Source: an uncultured Pseudoflavonifractor sp.
GTDB lineage: Bacteria > Bacillota > Clostridia > Oscillospirales > Oscillospiraceae
Assembly: GCA_947651395.1 (NCBI GenBank)
Contig: CANSYW010000002.1
Coordinates: 62,001-126,000 of the forward strand
Direction of reading: 5' to 3'
DNA length: 64,000 nucleotides
Under the pieces are notes generated by a model. The model saw nothing but the letters and a program-made list of their open reading frames with translations, did no database searches and had not been told where the DNA came from. Positions 7,936-15,409 of the stretch are shown here, in pieces. Made by a program: the position numbers and the translations under genes. Within the stretch, counting starts at the first letter, position 1, and every line of letters begins with the position of its first letter.

Positions 7936-8463
7936 ATGCGCAAACTCAGCACCAGGGATCTGACCCTGGCGGCCATGGTGGCCGCCATCTACGCCGTGAT
8001 GGGCTATTTCGGCAACGTCTTCGGGCTCACCTTCGGGCCCATCCAGTTCCGCTTTGCCGAAGCCCTCACCGTGCTCCCCTTCCTGTTCCCGGCCACCGTG
8101 CCGGGGCTCTTTGCAGGCTGCGTCATTGTCAACCTGCTCTCCCCCTATGGGCCCCTGGATATCGTGGTGGGCTCAGCGGCCACTCTCATCGCCGCGGTGT
8201 GGACAAGCAGGCTGAAAAACAAGTGGCTGGCCCCGCTGCCCCCCGTCCTGTGCAACACGGTGCTGGTGGGCTTCACCATCGGCTGGGCGGAAGCGGGTGG
8301 CTTTACCGCCAAGCTTCCCATGGCCTGGCTGGTCAACGGCCTGAGTGTGGGGATCGGGGAATTGGGTGTGTGTTATGTGCTGGGCATGCTTCTGCTGGAG
8401 GCATTGCCCAGGAACGGCTATTTCCGCGCCATGATTCCGGAAAAACGGTTGTCGGTGCGATAA
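7936..8463 (+). CDS. queT: QueT-family ECF transporter S-component (queuosine precursor)
   Basis: 175 residues, about five membrane helices. The family signature is clear: FGPIQFRFAEALTVLPFLFP followed by G-x-F-x-G-C-x-I-x-N-L-L and a W-L-A-P-L-P-P motif. QueT is the substrate-binding S-component that takes up preQ1/queuine-type precursors together with the shared ECF energy module, which is not in this window. RBS GGAGG nine bases before ATG. A structured leader precedes it, consistent with ligand control. The next gene, galU, follows by 28 bases and may be co-transcribed, although the functions are unrelated. Confidence 0.88.
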   Translation: MRKLSTRDLTLAAMVAAIYAVMGYFGNVFGLTFGPIQFRFAEALTVLPFLFPATVPGLFAGCVIVNLLSPYGPLDIVVGSAATLIAAVWTSRLKNKWLAPLPPVLCNTVLVGFTIGWAEAGGFTAKLPMAWLVNGLSVGIGELGVCYVLGMLLLEALPRNGYFRAMIPEKRLSVR

Positions 8464-8491
8464 AGATCTGTTTTACAAAGGAGGATATCCC

Positions 8492-9361
8492 ATGAAAGTC
8501 CGCAAAGCAGTCATTCCCGCCGCCGGGCTGGGGACCCGGATGCTGCCCGCCACCAAGACGGTGCCCAAGGAGATGCTCCCCATGGTGGATAAGCCGGTGC
8601 TGCAATACATCATTGAGGAGGCAGTGGAAGCCGGCATTGAGGATATCCTTATCGTCACCAACCGGGCCAAGTCCGCCATGGACGATTACTTCGACTACTA
8701 CCCCGAGCTGGAGCACCGGCTGGAGGCGGCGGGGAAGGAGAAGGAGCTGGAGGAGGTCAAGCGGGCTGCCGACCTGGCCAATATCTTCTATGTCCGGCAG
8801 AAGGAGACCAAGGGGCTGGGACACGCCATCTGGCGTGCCAGGCGTTTTGTGGGGGATGCGCCTTTCGCCGTATTGCTGGGGGACGACATCATGCGCTCCC
8901 CCAAACCGGTGATCGGCCAGCTCATCGACGCCGCTGAGGCGTATGACGCCTCGGTGATCGGTGTGCAGCAGGTCTCCGACGAGGTGGTGTCCAAATACGG
9001 CGTGATCAAGGCCCGGCCTCTGGCCGATCGGCTCTTTGCCGTTGAAGATATGCAGGAGAAGCCCACCCTGGCCGAGAAGTTTTCCAACTACGCCGTTCTG
9101 GGCCGCTATGTGCTGCGGCCCGACGTCTTTGATATTCTGGAGAACCAGACTCCGGGCTACGGTGGGGAGATCCAGCTCACCGACGGGCTGAAAAAGCTCT
9201 GTCCCGAAAATAAGCTCCTGGCGGTGGAGTTTGAGGGCCGGCGTTACGATACCGGAAACCTGAAGGGATTTTTGGAGGCCACCATCGATTACGCTCTGGA
9301 TCATCCGGAGACCGGGGCGTGGCTGAAGGAGTTCATCAGGGAAAAGGCCCGGGGCCTGTAA
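8492..9361 (+). CDS. galU: UTP-glucose-1-phosphate uridylyltransferase
   Basis: 289 residues, the normal GalU length. The N-terminal nucleotide-binding signature KAVIPAAGLGTRMLPATKTV is followed by PKEMLPMVDKPVLQYI. Later come VLLGDDIM and the sugar-binding region GYGGEIQLTDGLK, all diagnostic of GalU. It makes UDP-glucose for teichoic acid, glycolipid and capsule synthesis. Start chosen at ATG with AAAGGAGG eight bases upstream. A terminator follows, so transcription from queT or an internal promoter ends here. Confidence 0.95.
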   Translation: MKVRKAVIPAAGLGTRMLPATKTVPKEMLPMVDKPVLQYIIEEAVEAGIEDILIVTNRAKSAMDDYFDYYPELEHRLEAAGKEKELEEVKRAADLANIFYVRQKETKGLGHAIWRARRFVGDAPFAVLLGDDIMRSPKPVIGQLIDAAEAYDASVIGVQQVSDEVVSKYGVIKARPLADRLFAVEDMQEKPTLAEKFSNYAVLGRYVLRPDVFDILENQTPGYGGEIQLTDGLKKLCPENKLLAVEFEGRRYDTGNLKGFLEATIDYALDHPETGAWLKEFIREKARGL

Positions 9362-9392
9362 TGGGCGGATGGGCGCGTCACCGCGCCGCAGG

Positions 9393-9426
9393 AGGGAGGT
9401 CTCGTGGGGAGACCTCCCCCTTTTTT
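9393..9426 (+). terminator. Rho-independent terminator after galU
   Basis: GGGAGGTCTC (9394-9403) pairs with GAGACCTCCC (9409-9418) across a 5-base loop and is followed by CC and a run of six T. Confidence 0.9.
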
Positions 9427-9458
9427 ACGTCCCAATGGGTGGAAGAGGATTTTTTTGC

Positions 9459-9486
9459 TTGACAAACCGGAAAAAACTTATATAAT
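9459..9486 (+). promoter_or_regulatory. Promoter of rpsF-ssb-rpsR
   Basis: TTGACA (9459-9464), 16-base spacer, TATAAT (9481-9486). Both boxes are consensus, as expected for a ribosomal-protein operon. Confidence 0.85.
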
Positions 9487-9492
9487 AATATA

Positions 9493-9577
9493 GCCTGTCT
9501 TTAATAAGGTTAAGGCAGAGCTCCTTGCTCCCGGCGAAGACCGGGGGCCACAAGACCATAAGGAGGTGCAAGAAAAA
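9493..9577 (+). promoter_or_regulatory. rpsF leader, possible S6:S18 autoregulatory element
   Basis: The leader contains an 8-bp hairpin GCTCCCGG / CCGGGGGC (with one G-U) closing the loop CGAAGA, just upstream of the AAGGAGG site. Bacterial rpsF leaders often carry an RNA bound by the S6:S18 complex. I see a hairpin with a CCG-containing arm in the right place but cannot confirm the full consensus. Confidence 0.35.
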
Positions 9578-9874
9578 ATGGCAAAACTGAGTGCGAATTA
9601 CGAGGCGGTGTTTATCATCGACCCCCGTAAGAACGAGGAGGACACCGCCGCTCTGGTGGAGAAGTTCAAGGCCCTGGCCGAGAGCAACGCCACCCAGGTG
9701 GAGGTGGACGAGTGGGGCAAGCGTCGTCTGGCCTACCCCATCCAGGACCAGAACGAGGGCCACTATGTGCGGATCACCTTTACCGCCGAGCCCGCCTTCC
9801 CCGCCGAGCTGGATCGTATCTTCCGCATCACTGACGGCGTCATGCGTTCCATCATCGTCTGTCTGGACGAGTAA
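9578..9874 (+). CDS. rpsF: 30S ribosomal protein S6
   Basis: 98 residues, with the S6 start AKLSANYEAVFIIDP and the conserved WGKRRLAYPIQ and GHYVRITF motifs. The ORF track begins four codons earlier at a GTG that lies inside the ribosome site; the ATG at 9578, 11 bases after GGAGG, is the better start. S6 binds S18 on the 30S platform. First gene of the conserved rpsF-ssb-rpsR operon. Confidence 0.96.
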   Translation: MAKLSANYEAVFIIDPRKNEEDTAALVEKFKALAESNATQVEVDEWGKRRLAYPIQDQNEGHYVRITFTAEPAFPAELDRIFRITDGVMRSIIVCLDE

Positions 9875-9886
9875 GGAGGAAGGGAC

Positions 9887-10363
9887 ATGCTCAATCGCAT
9901 CGTCCTCATGGGACGACTGGTGGCCGATCCTGAGCTGCGCACCACGCCTGCCGGGGTCACAGTAGCCACCTTCCGCGTCGCCTGCGACCGGGATTTCCGC
10001 AACAAGCAGACCGGCGAGCGGGAGACCGACTTCATCAATGTGGTGGTCTGGCGTCAGACCGCTGAGTTCGTCAGCCGCTACTTCGCCAAGGGCCGTATGG
10101 CCGTTGTGGAGGGCCGGCTTCAGATCCGCAACTATACCGACCGGGACGGCAACAAGCGCACCGCCGCCGAGGTGGTGGCCGACAGCGTCTACTTTGGGGA
10201 TTCTTCCCGTCGGGAAGGCGAGGGCGGCTTTGCCCCCTCCGCTTACGGCGCTCCCTCGGGGAGCTTCGGCGCCCCCCAGCAGCCGGCCGGCGGCTATGCC
10301 GCCCCCGCCGGCGACGACCAGTTTGCCGAGCTGGCCGACCCGGACGGCGACCTGCCGTTTTAA
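9887..10363 (+). CDS. ssb: Single-stranded DNA-binding protein
   Basis: 158 residues. The OB-fold runs from MLNRIVLMGRLVADPELR through FINVVVWRQTAEFV to VEGRLQIRNYTDRDGNKR. A flexible Gly/Ala/Pro-rich linker (about 112-145) leads to the acidic tip PDGDLPF, which recruits repair and replication partners in this family. Located between rpsF and rpsR as in most Firmicutes, 12 bases after rpsF with its own AAGGAGG. Confidence 0.96.
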   Translation: MLNRIVLMGRLVADPELRTTPAGVTVATFRVACDRDFRNKQTGERETDFINVVVWRQTAEFVSRYFAKGRMAVVEGRLQIRNYTDRDGNKRTAAEVVADSVYFGDSSRREGEGGFAPSAYGAPSGSFGAPQQPAGGYAAPAGDDQFAELADPDGDLPF

Positions 10364-10403
10364 GTCACGGCAACTATTTTAATCAAAAAGGAGGTCTATC
10401 CTC

Positions 10404-10649
10404 ATGGCTATGGAAAATCGTGAGCAGCGTCCCCGCGGCCGGAAGCGCCGCAAGGTGTGCACCTTCTGCGTAGACAAGGTGGAGCACATCGACTATAAGG
10501 ATTCCGCCAAGCTCAAGCGTTTTCTGTCCGAGCGCAGCAAGATCCTGCCTCGCCGGACCACCGGCACCTGCGCCATGCATCAGCGTCAGCTGACCGTGGC
10601 GGTGAAGCGGGCCCGTCAGATCGCCCTGCTGCCCTACGTGACCGACTGA
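10404..10649 (+). CDS. rpsR: 30S ribosomal protein S18
   Basis: 81 residues. The zinc-type motif CTFC is followed by the conserved [20 protein letters not shown] and [20 protein letters not shown] regions, diagnostic of S18. The cysteines C19 and C22, with C57 and H59, mean this is a zinc-binding (C+) copy. GGAGG nine bases before ATG; a second in-frame ATG two codons later is a less likely start. Confidence 0.96.
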   Translation: MAMENREQRPRGRKRRKVCTFCVDKVEHIDYKDSAKLKRFLSERSKILPRRTTGTCAMHQRQLTVAVKRARQIALLPYVTD

Positions 10650-10662
10650 ACAGAGCATCAAA

Positions 10663-10697
10663 AGAGCCGTGGACGAAAGTCCACGGCTCTTTTTTTG
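10663..10697 (+). terminator. Terminator of rpsF operon
   Basis: Perfect 12-bp stem AGAGCCGTGGAC / GTCCACGGCTCT with a GAAA tetraloop, followed by a run of T. It also lies downstream of the leftward hydrogenase-like gene. Confidence 0.95.
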
Positions 10698-10709
10698 TTT
10701 CAGAAGGTC

Positions 10710-12029
10710 TCAGCGGTCTGAGGGGACGACCTTGATGCGCTTGCGGAAGGGGGCGGGCAGATATTCGTCGGAATCCTCGGTGACAGCCTGCATTCTGGCC
10801 CGGACCTGGAAGATACAGTCCTCCCGCTCTGCCCGGCCCATGATCACGTCTTCAGCGAAGGCGTGGCAGGAGGGGGCGCCGCAGGAGCCGCACAACAGTC
10901 CAGGCAGCTGCCGCTCCAAATCGTGAATGGCGGCCATCTTTTCCATGGCGGTGGTGCGGTCGGGATCCAGCAGGTAGGCGGGGGTAAACTCCAGCTCCTT
11001 GTCCGCCTGGATCAGGGCGTCGTCTCCCACCTCGGCGTCATAGTCGCAGGGGGCGTCGGGCAGCTCCCGGATGAGATGGCGCAGGCGCATGGTGGCCACA
11101 AAGGGATCCTCCACTGTCAGGCAGCCGCCCACACACCCTTGGGTGCAGGCGCACAGCTCCACAAAGTCCACGTCCGGCACCCGCTCATCCTCAATGGCCT
11201 CCAGAATGCGGATGACGCTGGACATGCCGTCCACTGCCATAAACCGCTCCGAGGTGCCCCGGGCGCTGGCCTCTCCGCCGCAGAAGGCCCAGCGGACCCC
11301 CGCCTTTCCGGCCTGGGGTGAGCTCAGGGGCTGGGAGAGCTTTTGCATGGGGGAGAGCAGACGTAAGTAGAGATCCCGGATGGAGAAGGCCCCGTCCAGC
11401 ACCGGCTGCTGCAGATCGTCGGGGGAGTGGGCGGCGGTGACCTGAGCCGAGCAGGGGACGATGGCGAACACGCCGATCTGCTCGGACAGGAGCCCCGTCT
11501 CCGCCATGGCCTTCTTTCGGGCCATTATGGCGGAGAGCTCCATGGGGGTGATGGTGGGGGTGATGTGCTCCAGCAGCTGAGGAAAGCGGATCCGGATGAG
11601 CCGCAGAGCCGCCGGACAGGCGGAGGAGATCACGGGACGCTTTTTTCCCTTGTCCTCCTCAGGGTGCTTGCGGGCGTAGTCGGACAGCAGTCCGGAGCCT
11701 TTGGCGGTCTCATAGACCGCATCAAAGCCCAGTTCCAAAAGACCGTCCAGGATCCGGCCGATCCCGTCCAGATTCTGGAACTGGCCGTAGAGGGCGGGGT
11801 CGGGCAGGGCCACGGTATACTGAAATTCCTCCAGGCAGGAGAAGGGATCGCTGCGGGCCTTGATGGCCTTGTGGGGGCAGGAGCGAATGCACTCGCCGCA
11901 GTCCACACACCGCTCGGTGAGGATGGTGGCTTTGCCCCGCCGCACCCGGATGGCCTGGGTGGGACAGATCTTCATGCAGGTGGTGCAGCCCCGGCATTTT
12001 GCGTATTCAATTGTGACGGAATGCTGCAC
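10710..12029 (-). CDS. [FeFe]-hydrogenase-like iron-sulfur protein, probable redox sensor
   Basis: 439 residues. Domains: two [4Fe-4S] ferredoxin motifs (C12/15/18/22 and C41/44/47/51), a hydrogenase large-subunit core (about 75-310), and a C-terminal four-cysteine Fe-S domain (C380, C383, C388, C405; GSCGAPSCHAF). Possible H-cluster ligands are kept: C138 in SSACP, C193 in VPCSA, C295 and C299 in CTQGC. Active enzymes have Cys before the first ligand (TSCCP) as proton donor; here it is Ala137, and the LKK part of the second motif is also lost. This points to a sensory rather than a turnover hydrogenase. Last gene of a leftward three-gene operon with HATPase and DRTGG proteins. Confidence 0.82.
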   Translation of the reverse strand: MQHSVTIEYAKCRGCTTCMKICPTQAIRVRRGKATILTERCVDCGECIRSCPHKAIKARSDPFSCLEEFQYTVALPDPALYGQFQNLDGIGRILDGLLELGFDAVYETAKGSGLLSDYARKHPEEDKGKKRPVISSACPAALRLIRIRFPQLLEHITPTITPMELSAIMARKKAMAETGLLSEQIGVFAIVPCSAQVTAAHSPDDLQQPVLDGAFSIRDLYLRLLSPMQKLSQPLSSPQAGKAGVRWAFCGGEASARGTSERFMAVDGMSSVIRILEAIEDERVPDVDFVELCACTQGCVGGCLTVEDPFVATMRLRHLIRELPDAPCDYDAEVGDDALIQADKELEFTPAYLLDPDRTTAMEKMAAIHDLERQLPGLLCGSCGAPSCHAFAEDVIMGRAEREDCIFQVRARMQAVTEDSDEYLPAPFRKRIKVVPSDR

Positions 12030-12040
12030 AGTCGCTCACC

Positions 12041-12460
12041 TCAAATTTTGATCTTAATGGTGACGGTGGTACCCTTGCCCACCTGGGTGTCGATGTCCAT
12101 CTCGTCGGAATAGCGCTTCATGTTGGGCAGGCCCATTCCCGCGCCGAAGCCCAGATCCCGGGCCATGTCCCCGGCGGTGGAATAGCCCTCCTGCATGGCC
12201 CGATCCACGTCGGGGATACCGGGGCCGTGATCGATCATGCGGATGAGGATCTCGTCCATCCCCACATCCACCTCCGCCTGGCCGCCGTCGGCGTGAATGA
12301 CCATATTGATCTCGCCCTCATACATGCAGATGGAGGCCCGGCGGATCACGTCGGGAGGAAGTCCCAGCTTTTTCAGGGTGAGCTTCATCTTACTGGAGGC
12401 CTCGCCGGCCTCAATGAGATCGCCGCCCTCTACAGGATAGACCAGTTTGACCGCGTCCAT
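12041..12460 (-). CDS. Anti-sigma-type HATPase (serine-kinase-like ATP-binding protein)
   Basis: 139 residues with a GHKL ATP-binding fold: N-box near MYEGEINMVIHA, G1 box IDHGPGIPD and G2 box FGAGMGLPNMKRY. The size and lack of other domains match the RsbW/SpoIIAB-like proteins found beside DRTGG and hydrogenase-like genes in Clostridia. The N-box here has EINMV rather than ExxxN, as is common in this branch. It probably relays the state of the iron-sulfur protein, but the partner is unknown. It starts two bases after the DRTGG gene stop. Confidence 0.78.
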   Translation of the reverse strand: MDAVKLVYPVEGGDLIEAGEASSKMKLTLKKLGLPPDVIRRASICMYEGEINMVIHADGGQAEVDVGMDEILIRMIDHGPGIPDVDRAMQEGYSTAGDMARDLGFGAGMGLPNMKRYSDEMDIDTQVGKGTTVTIKIKI

Positions 12461-12462
12461 TT

Positions 12463-12807
12463 TTACTCCTCCCCTCTCAGTCCCGCGGCATAGAGCTTGC
12501 CGCAGGCGTCATACATGCGCATGGACGTACACATAATGGACATATCCCGCTCCCGGGCCAGCTCCAGAAGTCCCTCGTCCGGCCGCTTGCCCCGGACGAA
12601 GGCCACGCACTTCATGTCCATCATGTCGGCGGTGCGGATGACCTGGGGATTGACAAGACCGGTGAGGAGCAGGGCCTGATTTTTTACATAGGCCAGCACA
12701 TCACTCATAAAGTCACTGCCGCAGGCGGAAAACACATCCCGGTCCAGCGCATCCTCCCCATAGAGGACCTCGGCGTGCAGGATATCCCGCACCTCAGAAA
12801 GTTTCAT
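12463..12807 (-). CDS. DRTGG-domain protein
   Basis: 114 residues beginning MKLSEVRDILHAEVLYGED, the DRTGG-domain pattern. It continues with a predicted Rossmann-like alternation (LLLTGLVNPQVIRTA, KCVAFVRGKRPD, ISIMCTSMRMYDA-type strands and helices). Related domains occur next to CBS and BioD-like domains, and as stand-alone partners in this gene trio. Exact role unknown. First gene of the leftward operon, with GGGAGG eleven bases before ATG and a consensus promoter upstream. Confidence 0.78.
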   Translation of the reverse strand: MKLSEVRDILHAEVLYGEDALDRDVFSACGSDFMSDVLAYVKNQALLLTGLVNPQVIRTADMMDMKCVAFVRGKRPDEGLLELARERDMSIMCTSMRMYDACGKLYAAGLRGEE

Positions 12808-12851
12808 TGCTTTTTCCTCCCAAAAACTAAACTTGCGATTCTATATTTTCT

Positions 12852-12880
12852 ATTGTAGCACGCCTGACCCCGCTTGTAAA
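12852..12880 (-). promoter_or_regulatory. Promoter of the DRTGG-HATPase-hydrogenase-like operon
   Basis: Leftward TTTACA (12875-12880), 17 bases, TACAAT (12852-12857) with TGC directly before it (extended -10). Confidence 0.75.
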
Positions 12881-12945
12881 GAAAGTTGTTCTATTTTTCA
12901 CAAAGTTTTTTCCGGAAAAGTCCCTCCTTTTGCACGCCCTTTGCC

Positions 12946-12974
12946 TTGACGAACGGGCCGGGAATGAGTATAAT
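12946..12974 (+). promoter_or_regulatory. Promoter of serC-serA
   Basis: TTGACG (12946-12951), 17 bases, TATAAT (12969-12974). The 50-base leader holds a small hairpin CGCTA/TAGCG. Confidence 0.8.
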
Positions 12975-13029
12975 GAACTTTAATCCGCTAAAGAACCCTA
13001 TATAGCGTAAAATAAGGAGGTCATTCAGA

Positions 13030-14112
13030 ATGAAAGATCGCGTTTACAACTTCTCTGCCGGTCCTTCCATGCTGCCTCTGGCCGCGCTGGAGCGGGCGGG
13101 CGCCGAGATCACCAACTATCGGGCCTCCGGCATGTCAGTGATGGAGATGAGCCACCGCTCCAAGGCGTTCCAGCAGATCTTTGACGATACCCAGGCCAAG
13201 CTGCGCAGGCTGCTGAACATCCCGGAGGGCTACAAGGTGCTCTTTCTTCAGGGGGGAGCCTCCGGCCAGTTCTCCATGGTGCCCCTGAACCTCATCGGAG
13301 CCACGGGGAAGGCGGACTACGCCGTCACCGGCAACTTCTCCAATGTGGCCTATAAGGAGGCCAAAAAGTATGGGGAGATCTCCGTTGCCGCCTCCAGCGC
13401 GGAGAAAAACCACACCTTTATCCCCGCCCAATCGGAGCTGAAGCTGGATCCCCAGGCCTCCTATTTCTATTACTGTGCCAACAACACCATCTATGGCACC
13501 GAGTGGCAGTATATTCCCGACACCGGAAAAGTGCCTTTGGTGTGCGATATGTCCTCCGATATCCTCTCCCGTCCTGTGGACGTGAGCAAATACGGCCTGA
13601 TTTTTGCCGGGGCCCAGAAGAACATGGCCCCCGCGGGGCTGACGGTGGTCATCATCAAGGAGTCCCTGGCCGGCCATGAGCTGCCCTTCACCCCTCTGAT
13701 GATGAACTACAAGACCATGATCGACAAGGATTCCATGTACAACACACCCCCCTGCTGGTGCATCTATATGCTGGGGCTGGTGCTGGATTGGCTGGAGGAG
13801 CAGGGCGGCGTGGAAGGTATGGAGCGCATCAAGCACAGCAAGGCCCAGACCCTCTATGACGTCATCGACTCCTCCCGGTTGTTTACCTGCCCGGTGGAGC
13901 CCGGCTCCCGCTCCGATATGAACGTGGTCTTCCGCACCGGCAGCGAGGAGCTGGACGCCAGGTTCGTCGCCGCGTCCACCGCCGCCGGCTTTACCAATCT
14001 GAAGGGGCACCGCTCGGTGGGCGGCATGCGGGCCAGCATCTATAACGCCATGCCTGTGGAGGGCGTGGAGAAGCTGGCGGAGTTCATCCGCAAATTCGAC
14101 AAAGAGAACTGA
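13030..14112 (+). CDS. serC: Phosphoserine aminotransferase
   Basis: 360 residues, normal length. It starts RVYNFSAGPSMLPLAALERA, the SerC signature, and carries the PLP-lysine region IFAGAQKNMAPAGLTVVII. The C-terminal HRSVGGMRASIYNAMP substrate-phosphate region is also typical. It converts 3-phosphohydroxypyruvate and glutamate to phosphoserine in serine synthesis. It precedes serA by 62 bases under one promoter. GGAGG is nine bases before ATG. Confidence 0.96.
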   Translation: MKDRVYNFSAGPSMLPLAALERAGAEITNYRASGMSVMEMSHRSKAFQQIFDDTQAKLRRLLNIPEGYKVLFLQGGASGQFSMVPLNLIGATGKADYAVTGNFSNVAYKEAKKYGEISVAASSAEKNHTFIPAQSELKLDPQASYFYYCANNTIYGTEWQYIPDTGKVPLVCDMSSDILSRPVDVSKYGLIFAGAQKNMAPAGLTVVIIKESLAGHELPFTPLMMNYKTMIDKDSMYNTPPCWCIYMLGLVLDWLEEQGGVEGMERIKHSKAQTLYDVIDSSRLFTCPVEPGSRSDMNVVFRTGSEELDARFVAASTAAGFTNLKGHRSVGGMRASIYNAMPVEGVEKLAEFIRKFDKEN

Positions 14113-14174
14113 AAGCCTCTCCCCCGCGGGGGGAAGCGCAAGCTCATATACTCAACCTGACAGGAGGGATCCCC

Positions 14175-15344
14175 GTGTTCCGTATCAAGACCCTGAATAA
14201 AATTTCCCCCGCCGGCCTCAGCCAGCTGGACAAGGCCCGCTATACCGTCTCCGACGGCGAGGAGAATGAGGACGGCGTGCTGGTCCGCTCGGCGGACATG
14301 CAGGACTATGTTTTTCCCGACGCCCTCCGGGCCATTGCCCGGGCGGGGGCGGGCACCAACAATATCCCCGTGGAGCGCTGCTCCCAGGCGGGGATCGTGG
14401 TGTTCAATACCCCCGGCGCCAACGCCAACGCGGTGAAGGAGCTGGTGATATGCGCCCTGCTGCTGGCCTCCCGGGGCATTGCGGCGGGCTCCAAGTGGAT
14501 CGACAGCCAGATCACCGCCGGAGTGAACATCGAGGACGTGGTGGAGAAGGGGAAGAGCCAGTTCGTGGGCCCCGAGCTCATGGGTAAGACGTTGGGGGTC
14601 ATCGGGTTGGGCGCCATCGGCGTTCAGGTGGCCAACATCGCCACCAAGCTGGGCATGACGGTTTACGGCTACGATCCCTACCTCTCGGTGGACGCCGCGC
14701 TCTCCCTGTCCCGGATGGTCCATGTCACGGGCGAGGTGGAGACCATCTATAAAAACTGCGACTACATCACCATTCACGTCCCCCAGAACAAGGAGACCAA
14801 GGGGATGATCAACGAGGACGCCATCCACATGATGAAGGGTGGGGTGCGCATCGTCAATCTGGCCCGGGGAGGCCTGGTGAACGAGGACGATATGATCGCC
14901 GCCCTGGGAAGCGGTAAGGTGGCCGCCTACGTCGCCGACTTCCCCACCAATAAGCTGGCGGGGGCACGGAACGTGACCCTCATCCCCCACCTGGGGGCCT
15001 CCACCCCGGAGAGTGAGGAGAACTGCGCGGTCATGGCCGCCCAGGAGCTGCGGGATTACCTGGAAAACGGCGACATCCGCAACAGCGTCAATCTGCCCAC
15101 TCTGGTGCAGCCCTGGTCGGGCATCGCCCGGCTGTGCGTCATCCACGCCAACAGCCCCGGTATGCTGGCCAGGATCACCGCCGTCCTCTCCGCTGAGGGG
15201 GTCAACGTGGAGAACCTGACCAACAAGTCCAAGGGGGAGTACGCCTACACCGTGGTGGATATCGGCAGCCGCATTGGGGAGAAAGAGGTGGAGGGCATCC
15301 GCGCCATCGACGGCGTTCTCCGGGTGCGGTACCTGACCCATTAA
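14175..15344 (+). CDS. serA: D-3-phosphoglycerate dehydrogenase (ACT-domain type)
   Basis: 389 residues. NAD-binding motif GLGAIGVQVANIATKLGM; catalytic region ends with the HLGAST segment (LIPHLGASTPESEENC). A C-terminal ACT domain (about 315-389, LCVIHANSPGMLARI) probably mediates feedback by serine. The start is a GTG eleven bases after AGGAGGG; no upstream ATG fits. It lacks the extra ASB domain of longer forms. First step of the phosphorylated serine pathway, paired with serC. Confidence 0.94.
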   Translation: MFRIKTLNKISPAGLSQLDKARYTVSDGEENEDGVLVRSADMQDYVFPDALRAIARAGAGTNNIPVERCSQAGIVVFNTPGANANAVKELVICALLLASRGIAAGSKWIDSQITAGVNIEDVVEKGKSQFVGPELMGKTLGVIGLGAIGVQVANIATKLGMTVYGYDPYLSVDAALSLSRMVHVTGEVETIYKNCDYITIHVPQNKETKGMINEDAIHMMKGGVRIVNLARGGLVNEDDMIAALGSGKVAAYVADFPTNKLAGARNVTLIPHLGASTPESEENCAVMAAQELRDYLENGDIRNSVNLPTLVQPWSGIARLCVIHANSPGMLARITAVLSAEGVNVENLTNKSKGEYAYTVVDIGSRIGEKEVEGIRAIDGVLRVRYLTH

Positions 15345-15360
15345 AAGAAGGAAAGACAGA

Positions 15361-15404
15361 AAAAAGCGGCCGGCGATCAGATCGCCGGCCGCTTTCTCTT
15401 TTTC
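15361..15404. terminator. Bidirectional terminator between serA and the RCC1 gene
   Basis: A 14-bp stem AAGCGGCCGGCGAT / ATCGCCGGCCGCTT is followed by TTCTCTTTTTC rightward and preceded by A-rich sequence, giving a U-tract leftward. Confidence 0.9.
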
Positions 15405-15409
15405 AAGGG

